DNA of 64,000 bases, from the NCBI RefSeq assembly GCF_900109195.1, contig NZ_FNZG01000002.1:690191-754190 (forward strand). The letters run 5' to 3'. Origin of the DNA: Pseudooceanicola nitratireducens. GTDB lineage: Bacteria > Pseudomonadota > Alphaproteobacteria > Rhodobacterales > Rhodobacteraceae. The notes beneath the pieces are model-generated. The model was not told the origin of the DNA, made no database searches, and saw only the letters and a list, made by a program, of their open reading frames with translations. A program made the translations under genes and the position numbers. Positions within the stretch are counted from its first letter, which is position 1. Every line of letters starts with the position of its first letter. Below, one piece after another: positions 1 through 8,932 of this stretch.

Positions 1-699
1 CGCGCTGCGGGTGTCGGGTTCGGGATCGGGTTGGGGGGTGGCCCGGGGTTTTTCGGGGTTCGAGGCGGGCGCGGGCTCATCCGCCCTGACAGGCGTCTTC
101 GCCGGGCCGCGGCTGCCACCGGAGGATCGGGGCGGGGCCGTGCGCAGGGCGACCGCGTTCATGAACTTGGCCGGATCGCCCTTGGCCAGATGGCCCGCGC
201 CATCGGCGATGCCGCGCATCAGGTCGTCCAGCCAGCCCTGTTCGGCCTTGGCGAAATCCGACAGCACGTAGGGCGCGACCTTGTCCTTGTGGGCGGGGTG
301 GCCGATGCCAAGGCGCACGCGCTGATACTCGGCCCCGATGTGCTGATGGATCGAGCGCAGCCCGTTGTGACCCGCGTGGCCGCCGCCCATTTTCACCTTG
401 AGCTTGCCGGGCGCGAGGTCGAGTTCGTCGTGAAAGACGGTCACGTCGCCGGGGGTGAGCTTGTAGAAACGCGTCGCCTCGCCCACGGATTGTCCCGAGA
501 GGTTCATGAAGGTCATGGGCTTGAGAAGGATGGTCTTTTCGCCGTTCAACACGCCCTCGGACACCTCGGCCTGGAACTTGGACCGCCAGGGGGCAAAGCC
601 GTGATCCTCGGCGATGCGGTCAAGGGCCATGAAGCCGATGTTGTGGCGGTTGGCGGCGTATTTGCCGCCGGGATTTCCAAGGCCGACGAAAAGCTGCAC
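1..699 (-). CDS. pth: Peptidyl-tRNA hydrolase, 3' end cut by window edge
   Basis: Releases tRNA from peptidyl-tRNA that drops off the ribosome, in the cytoplasm. The frame opens with a GTG at 699-697 preceded by AAGGA about nine bases upstream, giving [19 protein letters not shown], the Pth N-terminus with the family Asn and catalytic His. The family motifs [10 protein letters not shown] and [12 protein letters not shown] follow. No stop occurs before base 1, so the C-terminus lies outside the window. The visible tail is a Pro-rich extension beyond the usual Pth core. It lies downstream of rplY with an SRPBCC gene between; rplY-pth linkage is common in bacteria. Identification is firm; the start is inferred because no ATG fits. 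Confidence 0.93.
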   Translation of the reverse strand, partial: MQLFVGLGNPGGKYAANRHNIGFMALDRIAEDHGFAPWRSKFQAEVSEGVLNGEKTILLKPMTFMNLSGQSVGEATRFYKLTPGDVTVFHDELDLAPGKLKVKMGGGHAGHNGLRSIHQHIGAEYQRVRLGIGHPAHKDKVAPYVLSDFAKAEQGWLDDLMRGIADGAGHLAKGDPAKFMNAVALRTAPPRSSGGSRGPAKTPVRADEPAPASNPEKPRATPQPDPEPDTRSA

Positions 700-782
700 G
701 GGGTCTGTTCCTTCTGGCTGCGGATTGGCGGGCACGGATTGGCGGGGGCAGAGGGACCTGCCCGCATCGCCTGGGCCCGGGT

Positions 783-1232
783 TTACCGAAGCACTCCGCG
801 CTGGTCCAGCAGACGAAGCCGCGGCGCATGGCGGGCCCGGTAGAGGCGGTTTGCCCAGGCCACCACCAGTGGGGTCTTCCAGCCGGCGTCGATGAAGATC
901 TCGTCGATCAGGCGGGCGCCGGTCTCGGTTTCCTCGACCCGGCCGGTGTGGTTCCAGCTTTTGACGCCCGAGCCATGTTCGGTCGAGCGGAAGATGCGCA
1001 GGGTGTCGTCGACCTCGAGCACGTGGATCCCGTAGGGTTGTTTCGGCAGCACCCCGAAGAGAGAGACCTGCGCCACGAATTCCTGGCCCGAATACATGTC
1101 GCCGGAGGGCACGCCCTGCATCTTCACCATGCGGGCATTCATCGCCACCAGCGCGTCGAGATCCTTGGTCAAAGCCCAGAGATCATCGGGTGAGGTTCGG
1201 TAGTCGGACACCAGGTGGACCTTGCCGGTCAT
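783..1232 (-). CDS. SRPBCC-family (polyketide cyclase/dehydrase-like) protein
   Basis: About 149 residues. The sequence begins [19 protein letters not shown] and ends with an Arg-rich tail. The pattern (N-terminal strand, Trp-containing helix, alternating strands with SWNHTG and [12 protein letters not shown]) matches the small helix-grip SRPBCC fold, whose members bind hydrophobic ligands. No substrate can be named. I chose the ATG at 1232 because GGGGGTG precedes it at good spacing; an ATG four codons upstream (1244) is possible, and longer extensions are low-complexity Pro/Ala-rich sequence unlikely to be coding. It sits between rplY and pth, separated from rplY by a strong terminator, so it probably has its own promoter. 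Confidence 0.72.
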   Translation of the reverse strand: MTGKVHLVSDYRTSPDDLWALTKDLDALVAMNARMVKMQGVPSGDMYSGQEFVAQVSLFGVLPKQPYGIHVLEVDDTLRIFRSTEHGSGVKSWNHTGRVEETETGARLIDEIFIDAGWKTPLVVAWANRLYRARHAPRLRLLDQRGVLR

Positions 1233-1404
1233 GCGCACCCCCATGCGGAACAGGCGTTCAGGCTGACACGGGTTGGCGGCGCTGGCAAAAGAAAAGTGCC
1301 GGGCAGGGGGGCGGTCGGCGGAGGGTGGCGCGATGTCCGGCCTGTCGGGCGGTGCCGAGGGGAGGTTGTGAGGCGGCAGCGCGAGAGGACGCGCAGGGGA
1401 GCGC

Positions 1405-1437
1405 AAAGAAAAACGGCCCCGCGAGGCAGGGCCGTTC
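1405..1437 (-). terminator. Rho-independent terminator of rplY
   Basis: Read on the minus strand, an 8-bp stem (AACGGCCC pairing with GGGCCGTT, 9-base loop, 1412-1436) is followed directly by a TTTTTCTTT run. It lies about 26 bases past the rplY stop. Confidence 0.88.
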
Positions 1438-1462
1438 CATCCTTGTCGAAGTTGGGGGAAGA

Positions 1463-2092
1463 TTACTCTTCGCCGCCCTCTTCTTCGCCTTCACCTTCGG
1501 CTTCATCCTCGGCGCTGCGCAGGCCGGAGGGTGCGGTGATGTTGGCGATGACGAAGTCACGCTCGATCACGGGCTTCACGCCTTCGGGCAGGGTCACGGA
1601 GCTGATGGTGATGGTGTCACCGATGTTCAGCCCTTCGAGGTCGACCGTGATGTGGTCCGGGATGTCGCCGGCCAGCACGTTCAGGTCCACGTCGGCGCGA
1701 ACGACGGTCAGAACGCCGCCCTTCTTGAGGCCGGGGGCCTTGTCCTCGTTGATGAACTCAACGGGGATGTGCAGGTTCACACGGCTGGTGCGACGCAGGC
1801 GCATCAGGTCCAGGTGGGTCGGCAGGTCCTTGACGACGTCACGCTGAACGCCGCGGCAGATGACGCGGACGTCTTCGTGGCCCTCGACCTTGAGGTTCCA
1901 CAGGGTCGCGAGGAAGCGGCCGGCACGCAGCTTCTTCAGCAGGTCGTTGAACGGGATCTGGATCGACAGGGGCTCTGCGTCACCACCGTAAACAACACCC
2001 GGAACCATGCCAGCGCGACGCGCTGCGCGAGCGGCGCCCTTGCCCGTCCCCGCACGTTCCTGGGCTACGAGATCAGGAATTTCTCCAGCCAT
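1463..2092 (-). CDS. rplY: 50S ribosomal protein L25/general stress protein Ctc
   Basis: Long (Ctc/TL5-type) L25 of about 209 residues that binds 5S rRNA in the large ribosomal subunit. The N-terminal L25 domain ([25 protein letters not shown]) is followed by the C-terminal TL5 domain ([26 protein letters not shown]). The tail is a run of Glu, typical of alphaproteobacterial L25. I prefer the ATG at 2092 because GGAG lies about nine bases upstream; the in-frame ATG at 2107 has no ribosome binding site and its own codons supply that GGAG. It ends before a strong terminator. Confidence 0.95.
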   Translation of the reverse strand: MAGEIPDLVAQERAGTGKGAARAARRAGMVPGVVYGGDAEPLSIQIPFNDLLKKLRAGRFLATLWNLKVEGHEDVRVICRGVQRDVVKDLPTHLDLMRLRRTSRVNLHIPVEFINEDKAPGLKKGGVLTVVRADVDLNVLAGDIPDHITVDLEGLNIGDTITISSVTLPEGVKPVIERDFVIANITAPSGLRSAEDEAEGEGEEEGGEE

Positions 2093-2198
2093 CAGACTAT
2101 TCTCCATAAGTTGGGGCGGACATCCTCCAAGGCTGTATGTCCGCGTGAAGTGGCGCGCTTACACGGATTCTGGGGGTTTGGAAAGGGGAAAAGGGGCG

Positions 2199-2298
2199 GG
2201 ATCCAAAGGCGACGCCTGCGGCGTCACGCTATTCATGGCGACTATCCGGGGGATGGTCGCGGTGCCGCCGGCGGGAGTATTTGCGGCAAGATGATGGG
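2199..2298 (+). repeat. Composite intergenic repeat, copy A (divergent)
   Basis: Contains GGATCCAAAGG, the GACGCC-TGC-GGCGTC hairpin, an imperfect GCGAC...GTCGC palindrome and GGAGTATTTGCGGCAAGATGATG. It matches, in the same order, the better-conserved copies near 23.6 kb and 52.7 kb. It lies between the divergent rplY and hsp70-like genes, which argues against a pure terminator role. Confidence 0.6.
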
Positions 2299-2375
2299 GA
2301 TCGGGTTGTGAGGCGGCCCGGCCTCGTATAGGCGGCGGGGTTTTTCGGGCAGTGAACCGGGTGATGGAGACGGGC

Positions 2376-3602
2376 ATGGCGGCGGTACTGGCAGTGGATT
2401 TCGGCACCTCGAACACGGCGGCGGCGGTGCTTGAGGACGGGCGCGTGAGGCGGCTTGAGATCGAGGCGGGCGGAGAGACCCTGCCGACGGCGGTGTTCTT
2501 TCCCGTGGAGGGCGGCATGCGCATCGGAGAGGCCGCGGCGCGGGCGCTGATCGACGGGGAAGAAGGCCGATACATGCGGGCGCTGAAGTCGGTTCTGGGC
2601 ACGGCGCTGATTCACGAGAGCCGGCTGATCGGCGGGCGGCGGCGGACGCTGAAGGACGTGGTGACCGAGTTCCTGGTGGCGCTGAAGGCGCGGGCCGAGG
2701 CGCAGTGCGGTGTTGTCTTTGATGCGGTGCTGTCGGGGCGGCCAGTGCGGTTTCACGAGGACGCGGAGCGGGACGCCCGGGCCGAGGCGGACCTGCGGGC
2801 TTGTTACCAATCGGCGGGGTTTCGCGAGGTCAGGTTTCTGTATGAGCCGGAGGCGGCGGCGCTGGCGTCTTCGGGAGAGGAAGGCGAGGTCGGGCTGATC
2901 GTCGATATCGGCGGCGGCACCTCGGATTTCACGGTGTTCCGGCGGGAGCAGGGCGTGCAGGTGGTGGCGAGCCATGGCATCCGGCTGGGCGGCACGGATT
3001 TCGACCGGACCCTGTCGCTGGCCTTTGCCATGCCCGAGCTGGGGCGCGGAGGCGAATTGCGGCGCGAGATGGGCGAGGGGCGGCTGCCCGTGCCCCAGGC
3101 GATCTATGGCGACCTGGCCAGCTGGGCGACGATCCCGTTTCTGTATACCCGAGAGACAGAGCGCATGGTCGAGGACCTGGTGCGTTTTGCCGTGGATCGC
3201 GTTCGGATGGAGCGTTTGTACCGGGTGATCCGCGACCACCTGGGCCATGACCTGGCCTTTGCGGTGGAAGCCGGGAAGATCGCCGCCAATGGCGGGGCCG
3301 CCGGGGCGGGGATCGATTTGGGCGTGGTCGAGCGCGGGCTTTGGGTGCGGATGGCGCAGGGCATGGCGAATGCGGCGCTGGCGGATCACGGCGCGGCGCT
3401 GCGCGCGGCGATCTACGAGGTGCTGATGCAGGCGGGGGTGGCCCCGGCCGAGGTTGGGCGCGTGGTGCTGGTCGGCGGGTCGAGCCTGATGGAGATGGTT
3501 GTCGAACAGGCGCGGGCGGTCTGTCCGGGGGCGCAGGTGTCGCGGTCGGAAGCGTTCACCGGGGTGGTGGACGGCTTGGCGCTGGCGACTGGGGATACGT
3601 GA
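2376..3602 (+). CDS. Short Hsp70-family (YegD-like) protein
   Basis: About 408 residues. It has actin/Hsp70 ATPase motifs: phosphate-1 DFGTSNTAAAVL near the N-terminus, phosphate-2 DIGGGTSDFTVF near residue 180, and adenosine motif VLVGGSSLMEMV near residue 370. It ends right after the ATPase domain, so the peptide-binding half of DnaK is missing, as in YegD. A chaperone role is therefore uncertain. I chose ATG 2376 for the GGAGACGGGC ahead of it; GTG 2352 and ATG 2364 are in frame. No co-chaperone gene is adjacent. Confidence 0.85.
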   Translation: MAAVLAVDFGTSNTAAAVLEDGRVRRLEIEAGGETLPTAVFFPVEGGMRIGEAAARALIDGEEGRYMRALKSVLGTALIHESRLIGGRRRTLKDVVTEFLVALKARAEAQCGVVFDAVLSGRPVRFHEDAERDARAEADLRACYQSAGFREVRFLYEPEAAALASSGEEGEVGLIVDIGGGTSDFTVFRREQGVQVVASHGIRLGGTDFDRTLSLAFAMPELGRGGELRREMGEGRLPVPQAIYGDLASWATIPFLYTRETERMVEDLVRFAVDRVRMERLYRVIRDHLGHDLAFAVEAGKIAANGGAAGAGIDLGVVERGLWVRMAQGMANAALADHGAALRAAIYEVLMQAGVAPAEVGRVVLVGGSSLMEMVVEQARAVCPGAQVSRSEAFTGVVDGLALATGDT

Positions 3603-4301
3603 GTTGCGATAGGGCGGCGGTTCGAAGTAGGGGCTGATTGTTTGGTCGCAATGGTGGTTTTCGCGGGGCGGGAAACGAATTCTTTACTGCGCTGAGTTAG
3701 GTTCAGGTGGAACGGGCAGTTTCGAAGACGTGCTGGTGGATTCCGATGGGTGTTGCGTCGTTTGGTTTGCGGAATGCGCAGTATATGGGAGTTAATGCAG
3801 GAGGGATTTGTAGGCCGCGGAGAGGCCCAAGTTGGTCATGTGGGGCCTTCTCGACGCTATGGTCACGCATGGGGACTTCCAAAAACCTATGCAGGGGTCA
3901 GAGCGGTCAGTCCGTAGGGATGTGAATGCCGCGTGTCACCATGACGACCGTGCCCGGATGATCGTTGGGCAAATAGGCAGGAAGCTGAGGCTTCGGAAGC
4001 CTTGTTCAGTAGTTGGTTCGCGGTCCCTCGCTATACGCTTGAGCTGTGGACCGACGCGGCAGCGCAAACGTGAACCGTTGAACCCAACAGGGGTGCCAAA
4101 CGCAGGCAGAGTGTGAGCCGAATGTGATCCGCAAACCCGACCTGGGAACCCGGTTCTCAAGCCGGGTCTGTGGTGAACTGCGGGTCGGTGTCGGAACCTC
4201 CTCACCGAAAGGCATCGCAATTTATTGCATTTGGCCACGCCCGGATGTCAGGCGCGGCCCAAACCGAAGGTCCGGCCCCTTAGGTGAAGGCCCAGACAGG
4301 G
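3603..4301. other. Gene-poor 700-base stretch with an unexplained structured segment
   Basis: By eye this has lower GC and no codon bias. The open frames here (for example a minus-strand frame 3936-4238) are rich in Arg, Ser and Pro and have no recognisable motif. It contains a short hairpin, ACCCGG (4148-4153) with CCGGGT (4162-4167), beside a second GACCCGC/GCGGGTC-type arm. I see no tRNA, RNase P or tmRNA signature. It may be a decayed gene or an unrecognised RNA. Confidence 0.4.
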
Positions 4302-5465
4302 TCAGACCCAGTCGCCGGAAAACCCTGCGGGCACCAGGATGCTGTCGCGGCCGACGTCCTTGATGTCGCGCTTGCCGGTGAAGGCCATGGAGATATCAAG
4401 CTCGTTCCGGATGACCTCGAGCGCGCGGGTGACACCGGCCTCTCCCTGGGCGCCCAGGCCATGCACGAAGGCGCGGCCGATCATGGTGCCGGTGGCCCCC
4501 ATGGCAACGGCCTTGAGCACGTCCTGACCGGAGCGGATGCCGCTGTCCAGGTGCACCTCGAGATCGCCGCCGACGGCCTGAAGGATCGGGTCCAACGCGC
4601 GGATCGAGGACAGCGCGCCGTCCTGCTGGCGACCGCCGTGGTTCGACACCACGATGGCGTCGCAGCCGACCTTCTTGGCCATCACCGCGTCCTCGGGGTC
4701 CAGGATGCCCTTGAGGATGACGGGGCCGTCCCACATGGTCTTGATCTCTTCGATCTTGGACCAGTCCAGCGCGGGATCGAACTGCTGTGCGGTCCATTCG
4801 CCAAGGCGAGAGGTATCTTCGACCCCTTTGACATGGCCGACGATATTGCCGAACTGCCGACGTTTCGTCTGTAGCATCTCGATCCCCCAGGTCCATTTGG
4901 TCATCAGGTCGGCGATGACGGCGGGGGTCAGTTTTGGCGGAGCCGAGAGGCCGTTTTTCAGGTCCTTGTGGCGCTGGCCGAGGATCTGCAGATCGAGCGT
5001 GATCACCAGGGCCGAACATTTGGCGTCCTTTGCGCGGCCGATCAGGCGGCGCAGGTAGTCCTGGTCCTTCATGGTGTAAAGCTGGAACCAGAAGGGTTTC
5101 GTGGTGTGTTCGGCCACGTCTTCGATGGAACAGATGGACATGGTCGACAGGGTAAAGGGCACGCCGAACTTCTCGGCGGCGCGGGCCGCCTTGATCTCTC
5201 CGTCGGCGCGCTGCATTCCGGTCAGGCCGACAGGGGCCAGGGCCACGGGCATCGACACCTTCTGGCCGATCATCTCGGTTTCCAGCGTGCGGCCCTCCAT
5301 GTTCACCGCGACCCGCTGGCGCAGGCGGATGTCGTTGAAGTCGCTGGTGTTCTCGCGGAAGGTCTGTTCCGTCCAGGACCCGCTTTCGCAGTAATCGTAG
5401 AACATTTTGGGCGTGCGGCGCTTATGCAGACGCTTGAGATCGTCGATACAGGTGATGACGGGCAT
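4302..5465 (-). CDS. lldD: FMN-dependent alpha-hydroxy-acid dehydrogenase, probably L-lactate dehydrogenase
   Basis: Oxidises L-lactate (or a related 2-hydroxy acid) to the 2-oxo acid with FMN, passing electrons to the membrane quinone pool. The 387-residue length is that of LldD. The protein begins with the family N-terminus (DDLKRLHKRRTPKMFYDY), has PVALAPVGLTGM for the FMN site, VITLDLQILGQR, and the active-site SNHGGRQQDG carrying the catalytic His and substrate-binding Arg, then DSGIRSGQDVLKA. GGGAAAGG lies a few bases before the ATG. No lactate permease or lldR flanks it, so 2-hydroxy-acid specificity is inferred from family only; glycolate or mandelate-type oxidases are alternatives. 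Confidence 0.85.
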   Translation of the reverse strand: MPVITCIDDLKRLHKRRTPKMFYDYCESGSWTEQTFRENTSDFNDIRLRQRVAVNMEGRTLETEMIGQKVSMPVALAPVGLTGMQRADGEIKAARAAEKFGVPFTLSTMSICSIEDVAEHTTKPFWFQLYTMKDQDYLRRLIGRAKDAKCSALVITLDLQILGQRHKDLKNGLSAPPKLTPAVIADLMTKWTWGIEMLQTKRRQFGNIVGHVKGVEDTSRLGEWTAQQFDPALDWSKIEEIKTMWDGPVILKGILDPEDAVMAKKVGCDAIVVSNHGGRQQDGALSSIRALDPILQAVGGDLEVHLDSGIRSGQDVLKAVAMGATGTMIGRAFVHGLGAQGEAGVTRALEVIRNELDISMAFTGKRDIKDVGRDSILVPAGFSGDWV

Positions 5466-5523
5466 GTGGTGGCCTTTCCCTTGGTTGGGAAAGGTTTAGC
5501 AATGCGGGCAGGGGGCGGCAATA

Positions 5524-5546
5524 GAACGCCGCAGGCTGCGGCGTTC
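5524..5546. repeat. Perfect 10-bp hairpin between trpA and lldD
   Basis: GAACGCCGCA and TGCGGCGTTC are separated by three bases. On the minus strand it follows trpA and could act as a terminator, but there is no T run. It resembles the GCGCCTGCGGCGC arm of the composite repeats elsewhere in the window. Confidence 0.5.
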
Positions 5547-5603
5547 GGCGCGGTTTGTCAGGATTGATCGGATGCGATCGGGCCCGAACCGGCCCAATCA
5601 GGA

Positions 5604-6395
5604 TCAGGCGCTGTGCGCGCCGTCGGCCAGGGTCTTGACGTAGGCCGCGACCTCGTCCGGGGTCTTGCCGTCCGCGATCTGCGCCACGATGGCCGACCCG
5701 ACGACGGTGCCATCCGCGACCGAGGCGATGTTGCGCGCGGTTTCGGGGGTGCGGACGCCGAAGCCCACGATCACGGGCAGGTCGGTGGCGGATTTGATGC
5801 GCTTGACCTCGGGCGCGACAGCCTCGGCCGAGGCTTCGGCGGACCCGGTGATGCCGGTGATCGAGACGTAGTAGACAAAGCCCGAGGTGTTCTGCAGCAC
5901 CTTCGGCAGGCGCCGGTCATCCGTCGTCGGTGTGGCCAGGCGGATGAAGTTCATCCCGGCCTTCTGGGCGGGAATGCACAGTTCGTCATCCTCTTCGGGC
6001 GGCAGGTCGACAACGATCAGCCCGTCGATGCCCGCGGCTTTCGCGTCGTCTAGGAACCGGTCCACGCCGCGGCTGAAGATGGGGTTGTAGTACCCCATCA
6101 GCACGATCGGGGTGGTGTCGTTTTCCTTGCGGAATTCGGTCGCCATATCCAGCGTCTTCTGCAGCGTCATGCCCGCGTTCAGCGCGCGCTGGCCGGCCAG
6201 CTGGATCGTCGGGCCGTCGGCCATGGGATCGGTGAAGGGCAGGCCCAGTTCGATCACGTCGACGCCGGCCTCGGGCAGCTTGCGCATGATGGTCAGCGAG
6301 GTTTCGGGATCGGGATCCCCGGCCATGATGTAGGCGACGAATGCCTTTTTGCCTTCGCTGCGCAGGCGGTCGAAGGTGTCGTCGATACGTGTCAT
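5604..6395 (-). CDS. trpA: Tryptophan synthase alpha chain
   Basis: Cleaves indole-3-glycerol phosphate to indole and glyceraldehyde 3-phosphate, within the alpha2-beta2 tryptophan synthase. About 263 residues, the usual length. The catalytic Glu and Asp are visible in [19 protein letters not shown], and the phosphate loop in [12 protein letters not shown]. The ATG at 6395 has AAGGAC upstream and gives the standard [12 protein letters not shown] start; the longer frame to 6500 is not supported. trpB is not adjacent here, which is unusual relative to many bacteria but seen in alphaproteobacteria. Confidence 0.96.
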   Translation of the reverse strand: MTRIDDTFDRLRSEGKKAFVAYIMAGDPDPETSLTIMRKLPEAGVDVIELGLPFTDPMADGPTIQLAGQRALNAGMTLQKTLDMATEFRKENDTTPIVLMGYYNPIFSRGVDRFLDDAKAAGIDGLIVVDLPPEEDDELCIPAQKAGMNFIRLATPTTDDRRLPKVLQNTSGFVYYVSITGITGSAEASAEAVAPEVKRIKSATDLPVIVGFGVRTPETARNIASVADGTVVGSAIVAQIADGKTPDEVAAYVKTLADGAHSA

Positions 6396-6539
6396 GGCGG
6401 TCCTTTCCCGGAAAGCTATGCGGCGCGCCGCAAGGGGCTGATCCCCGACTTGCCCAAAAGCGCGGGCGGGGTCAATCACTACCGGGTGAAACGGGGCCAA
6501 ACCGGGTGAAACAGGGGATTTTCGGGCCCGCGAAAGGGC

Positions 6540-7535
6540 CTAGCGCAGCCGGGCGACCACGTAATCGGCCAGATCGGACAGATGCGTGTTCAGGATGTGA
6601 TCCGGCAGCAGGGTCAGCGCAGCCTTGGCGCGGTCGGCCCAGCCAAGCGCGGTGGCGCGGGTCGATCCAAGGGCGTCGTGCTTGTCCAGAAGGGCGCGGG
6701 CGGTGGCCAGGTCGTCTTCGGTCTGGCGGCCCTTTTCGATGGTGCGCGTCCAGAAGGCGCGTTCCTCATCATCGGCGGCGGCGATGGCCCGGATCAGCGG
6801 CAGCGTCAGCTTGCGTTCGCGGAAGTCGTCGCCGACGTTCTTGCCGGTCTGGGCGGCGTCGCCCATCCAGTCTAGCAGGTCGTCGGCCATCTGGAAGGCG
6901 ATGCCAAGCGCGTCGCCATAATCATAGAGCGCCTTGATCTGCTCGGGGGTGGCGCTGGCGATCTCGCCTCCGGCTTCGGTGGCGGCGGAAAACAGGGCGG
7001 CGGTCTTGCCGCGCACGACCTGAAGATAGGTATCTTCGGTGGTCTTGATGTCCTGGGCGGCGGTCAGCTGCAGCACCTCGCCCTCGGCGATGGTGGCGGC
7101 GGCGTCCGACAGGATCTCCAGCACGCGCAGGTGGCCGGGTTCGACCATCAGCTGGAAGGCGCGGGCGAAAAGGTAATCGCCCACGAGGACCGAGGATTTG
7201 TTGTCCCACAGCAGGTTGGCCGTCGGGCGGCCCCGGCGCTGTGCGCTTTCGTCGACCACGTCGTCGTGCAGCAGCGTGGCGGTGTGAATGAACTCAACCG
7301 TCGCGGCCAGATGCACGTGATAGGGGCCGTCATAGCCGCACATGCGGGCGGCGGCGAGGGTCAGCATCGGGCGAATGCGCTTGCCTCCGGCCTCGACCAG
7401 ATGGGCGGTGACTTCGGGAATGCGCGGCGCGTGCCGCGAGGCCATACGCTCGCGGATCAGCGCATTCACGGCGGTCAGGTCCTCGGCCAGAAGGCTGGCC
7501 ATGGCCTCGTGTGGTTTTTCGACGGGTTTGTCCAA
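6540..7535 (-). CDS. ispB: Polyprenyl (octaprenyl/decaprenyl) diphosphate synthase
   Basis: Builds the all-trans isoprenoid tail of ubiquinone by repeated condensation of isopentenyl diphosphate. The first Asp-rich motif is LLHDDVVDE and the second is FQMADDLLDW; GGKRIRPML and GKTAALF are the substrate lysine/arginine motifs. Length 331 fits the IspB/DdsA class. The start appears to be TTG at 7535, since the N-terminal KPHEAMASLLAEDLTAVNALI is typical of the family; the in-frame ATG at 7502 is the alternative. It diverges from the DUF2007 gene by about 75 bases. The tail length (Q8, Q9, Q10) cannot be read from sequence. Confidence 0.9.
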   Translation of the reverse strand: MDKPVEKPHEAMASLLAEDLTAVNALIRERMASRHAPRIPEVTAHLVEAGGKRIRPMLTLAAARMCGYDGPYHVHLAATVEFIHTATLLHDDVVDESAQRRGRPTANLLWDNKSSVLVGDYLFARAFQLMVEPGHLRVLEILSDAAATIAEGEVLQLTAAQDIKTTEDTYLQVVRGKTAALFSAATEAGGEIASATPEQIKALYDYGDALGIAFQMADDLLDWMGDAAQTGKNVGDDFRERKLTLPLIRAIAAADDEERAFWTRTIEKGRQTEDDLATARALLDKHDALGSTRATALGWADRAKAALTLLPDHILNTHLSDLADYVVARLR

Positions 7536-7610
7536 AGCCCGCTATCCCCTCACAGTGCTTATCGGCCTTGGCCTCTCGACTTCGGTCAGCGCTGTTCTTA
7601 TGTCCCGAGT

Positions 7611-7826
7611 GTGGAACAACTTTTGCGTACAAACAACATGGCGGACATGGCGTTTGCCCAGGCCCTGCTTCAGGGCGAGGGTATAGACTGGTTCGAAATG
7701 GACGTAAACATGAGCGTACTGGATGGATCCATAGGTATCCTTCCGCGTAGGTTGATGGTCCGGTCAAAGGATCACGCCCGCGCCGCCCGTGTCCTGCGCG
7801 ACAACGGGTTCGAGCTGGAGCCATGA
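7611..7826 (+). CDS. DUF2007 (putative signal-transducing) small protein
   Basis: About 71 residues, starting with GTG at 7611 (VEQLLRTNNMADMAFAQALL). DUF2007 features are seen: N-terminal helix, a central M(S)VLDGSIGILPRRLMV and a final helix ARAARVLRDNGFE. These resemble small PII-like folds, but the biochemical role is unknown. It overlaps the next gene by four bases (ATGA), implying translational coupling with a tRNA-methyltransferase-type enzyme; this pairing is a repeated arrangement in Rhodobacteraceae as far as I recall. Confidence 0.82.
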   Translation: MEQLLRTNNMADMAFAQALLQGEGIDWFEMDVNMSVLDGSIGILPRRLMVRSKDHARAARVLRDNGFELEP

Positions 7827-8587
7827 GCGATCTGCCCCCCGACAGCGCCGTGACCCGGGATCTGATCCTGGGCGGGCGGGTCGTTCTGAACCAACCGAAA
7901 AAGGGCTATCGCGCGGGGGTCGACCCGGTTTTCCTGGCCGCTGCCGTGCCGGCCCGTCCGGGGCAAAGCGTGCTGGATCTGGGCTGTGGCGTTGGCGCGG
8001 CGGCGCTGTGTCTGGGCGCGCGGGTGCCTGGCCTTCGGCTGGCCGGGTTGGAGCGTGAACCCGGATATGCCGATCTGGCGCGACAAAATGCGCAGGAAAA
8101 CGCGCAGGATTTCAGCATCTTCGAGGGCGACTTGGCCGCGATGCCCGCTGCGCTGCGGCAAATGTCCTTTGATCACGTTCTAGCGAACCCGCCCTATTTC
8201 CGGCGGGATCAGTCGGTGCGGGCCGATCACGCTGCGCGTGAGGCCGCCATGGGCGAAGAAACCCCGCTTGCCGCCTGGGTTGCCGCCGCCGCGCGCCGCT
8301 GCAAGCCGCGCGGCACGGTCACCTTCGTGCATCGGACCGAGCGGCTTCCCGACCTTTTGTCGGCCTTTCAGGCCTGTCTTGGATCGCTGGTGGTCAAGCC
8401 GCTGATTCCCCGGCAGGGGCGTGAATCGCAGCTCTGCCTGGTGCAGGGCCGGAAAGAGGGGCGGGCGGCCTTTCGTCTGGCCCATGGGCTGGTGGTGCAC
8501 GACGGGCTGCGGCACGAACGGGATGGCACGGACTATACCCCTGATGCCGCTAACATTCTTGGCGCGGCAGCCGCGCTAGAGATGTAA
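7823..8587 (+). CDS. TrmN6-like tRNA1(Val) adenine-N6 methyltransferase
   Basis: Class I SAM-dependent methyltransferase of 254 residues. The SAM loop is VLDLGCGVGAAALCLGARVPG near residue 50, and the amino-methyltransferase catalytic motif NPPYF is near residue 122. The N-terminal RVVLNQPKKGYRAGVDPVFLAA is diagnostic of the YfiC/TrmN6 group, which methylates adenine 37 of a tRNA. Specificity for tRNA1(Val) is inferred from E. coli. Start overlaps the DUF2007 stop. Confidence 0.85.
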   Translation: MSDLPPDSAVTRDLILGGRVVLNQPKKGYRAGVDPVFLAAAVPARPGQSVLDLGCGVGAAALCLGARVPGLRLAGLEREPGYADLARQNAQENAQDFSIFEGDLAAMPAALRQMSFDHVLANPPYFRRDQSVRADHAAREAAMGEETPLAAWVAAAARRCKPRGTVTFVHRTERLPDLLSAFQACLGSLVVKPLIPRQGRESQLCLVQGRKEGRAAFRLAHGLVVHDGLRHERDGTDYTPDAANILGAAAALEM

Positions 8588-8697
8588 TCTGGATTTACCT
8601 TTTCTTAACCTCGTCGGCGGAAGGTTGCAGGCGCAGCGTGACAGATTTGTAAAACTGTGGTCCACTCGGATCCGTACCCAACAGAGAGGAGACACGA

Positions 8698-8865
8698 ATG
8701 AGCTTGAGTTCCCACCTGGAAGAACTGAAGAAGAAACATGCATCCCTCTCGGTCGCTGTGGAAACGGCACAGCGGTCGCCCGGGGTTTCGACCCTGGAAA
8801 TCAAACAGATGAAAAAGGAAAAGCTGCGCCTGAAAGAGGAAATCAGCCGTCTAGCCATGCACTGA
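8698..8865 (+). CDS. DUF465 (YdcH-like) small coiled-coil protein
   Basis: 55 residues, beginning MSLSSHLEELKKKHASLS and containing a second charged helix (KQMKKEKLRLKEEISRL). This two-helix pattern with a conserved LKKKH is DUF465. Function is unknown. AGAGGAG lies seven bases before the ATG, and a hairpin terminator follows within 12 bases, so it is probably a single-gene unit. Confidence 0.9.
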   Translation: MSLSSHLEELKKKHASLSVAVETAQRSPGVSTLEIKQMKKEKLRLKEEISRLAMH

Positions 8866-8876
8866 AGGTGCATCCT

Positions 8877-8898
8877 CGGCGGCCCCTGGCCGCCGTTT
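8877..8898 (+). terminator. Hairpin terminator after DUF465 gene
   Basis: Perfect 8-bp stem CGGCGGCC/GGCCGCCG with a 3-base loop, then TTTCG. Short T run, so moderate strength. Confidence 0.65.
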
Positions 8899-8932
8899 CG
8901 CCGGGGCGCTCTGGCCGTGTTGTTCCTGGTCC

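Noticed and set aside
3936-4238. 100-codon minus-strand frame as a gene
   Set aside because: Composition is non-coding (Arg/Ser/Pro/Cys scattered), no ribosome binding site, no family.
4124-4363. Plus-strand frame crossing into lldD
   Set aside because: Overlaps the firmly identified lldD end on the other strand and has no motif.
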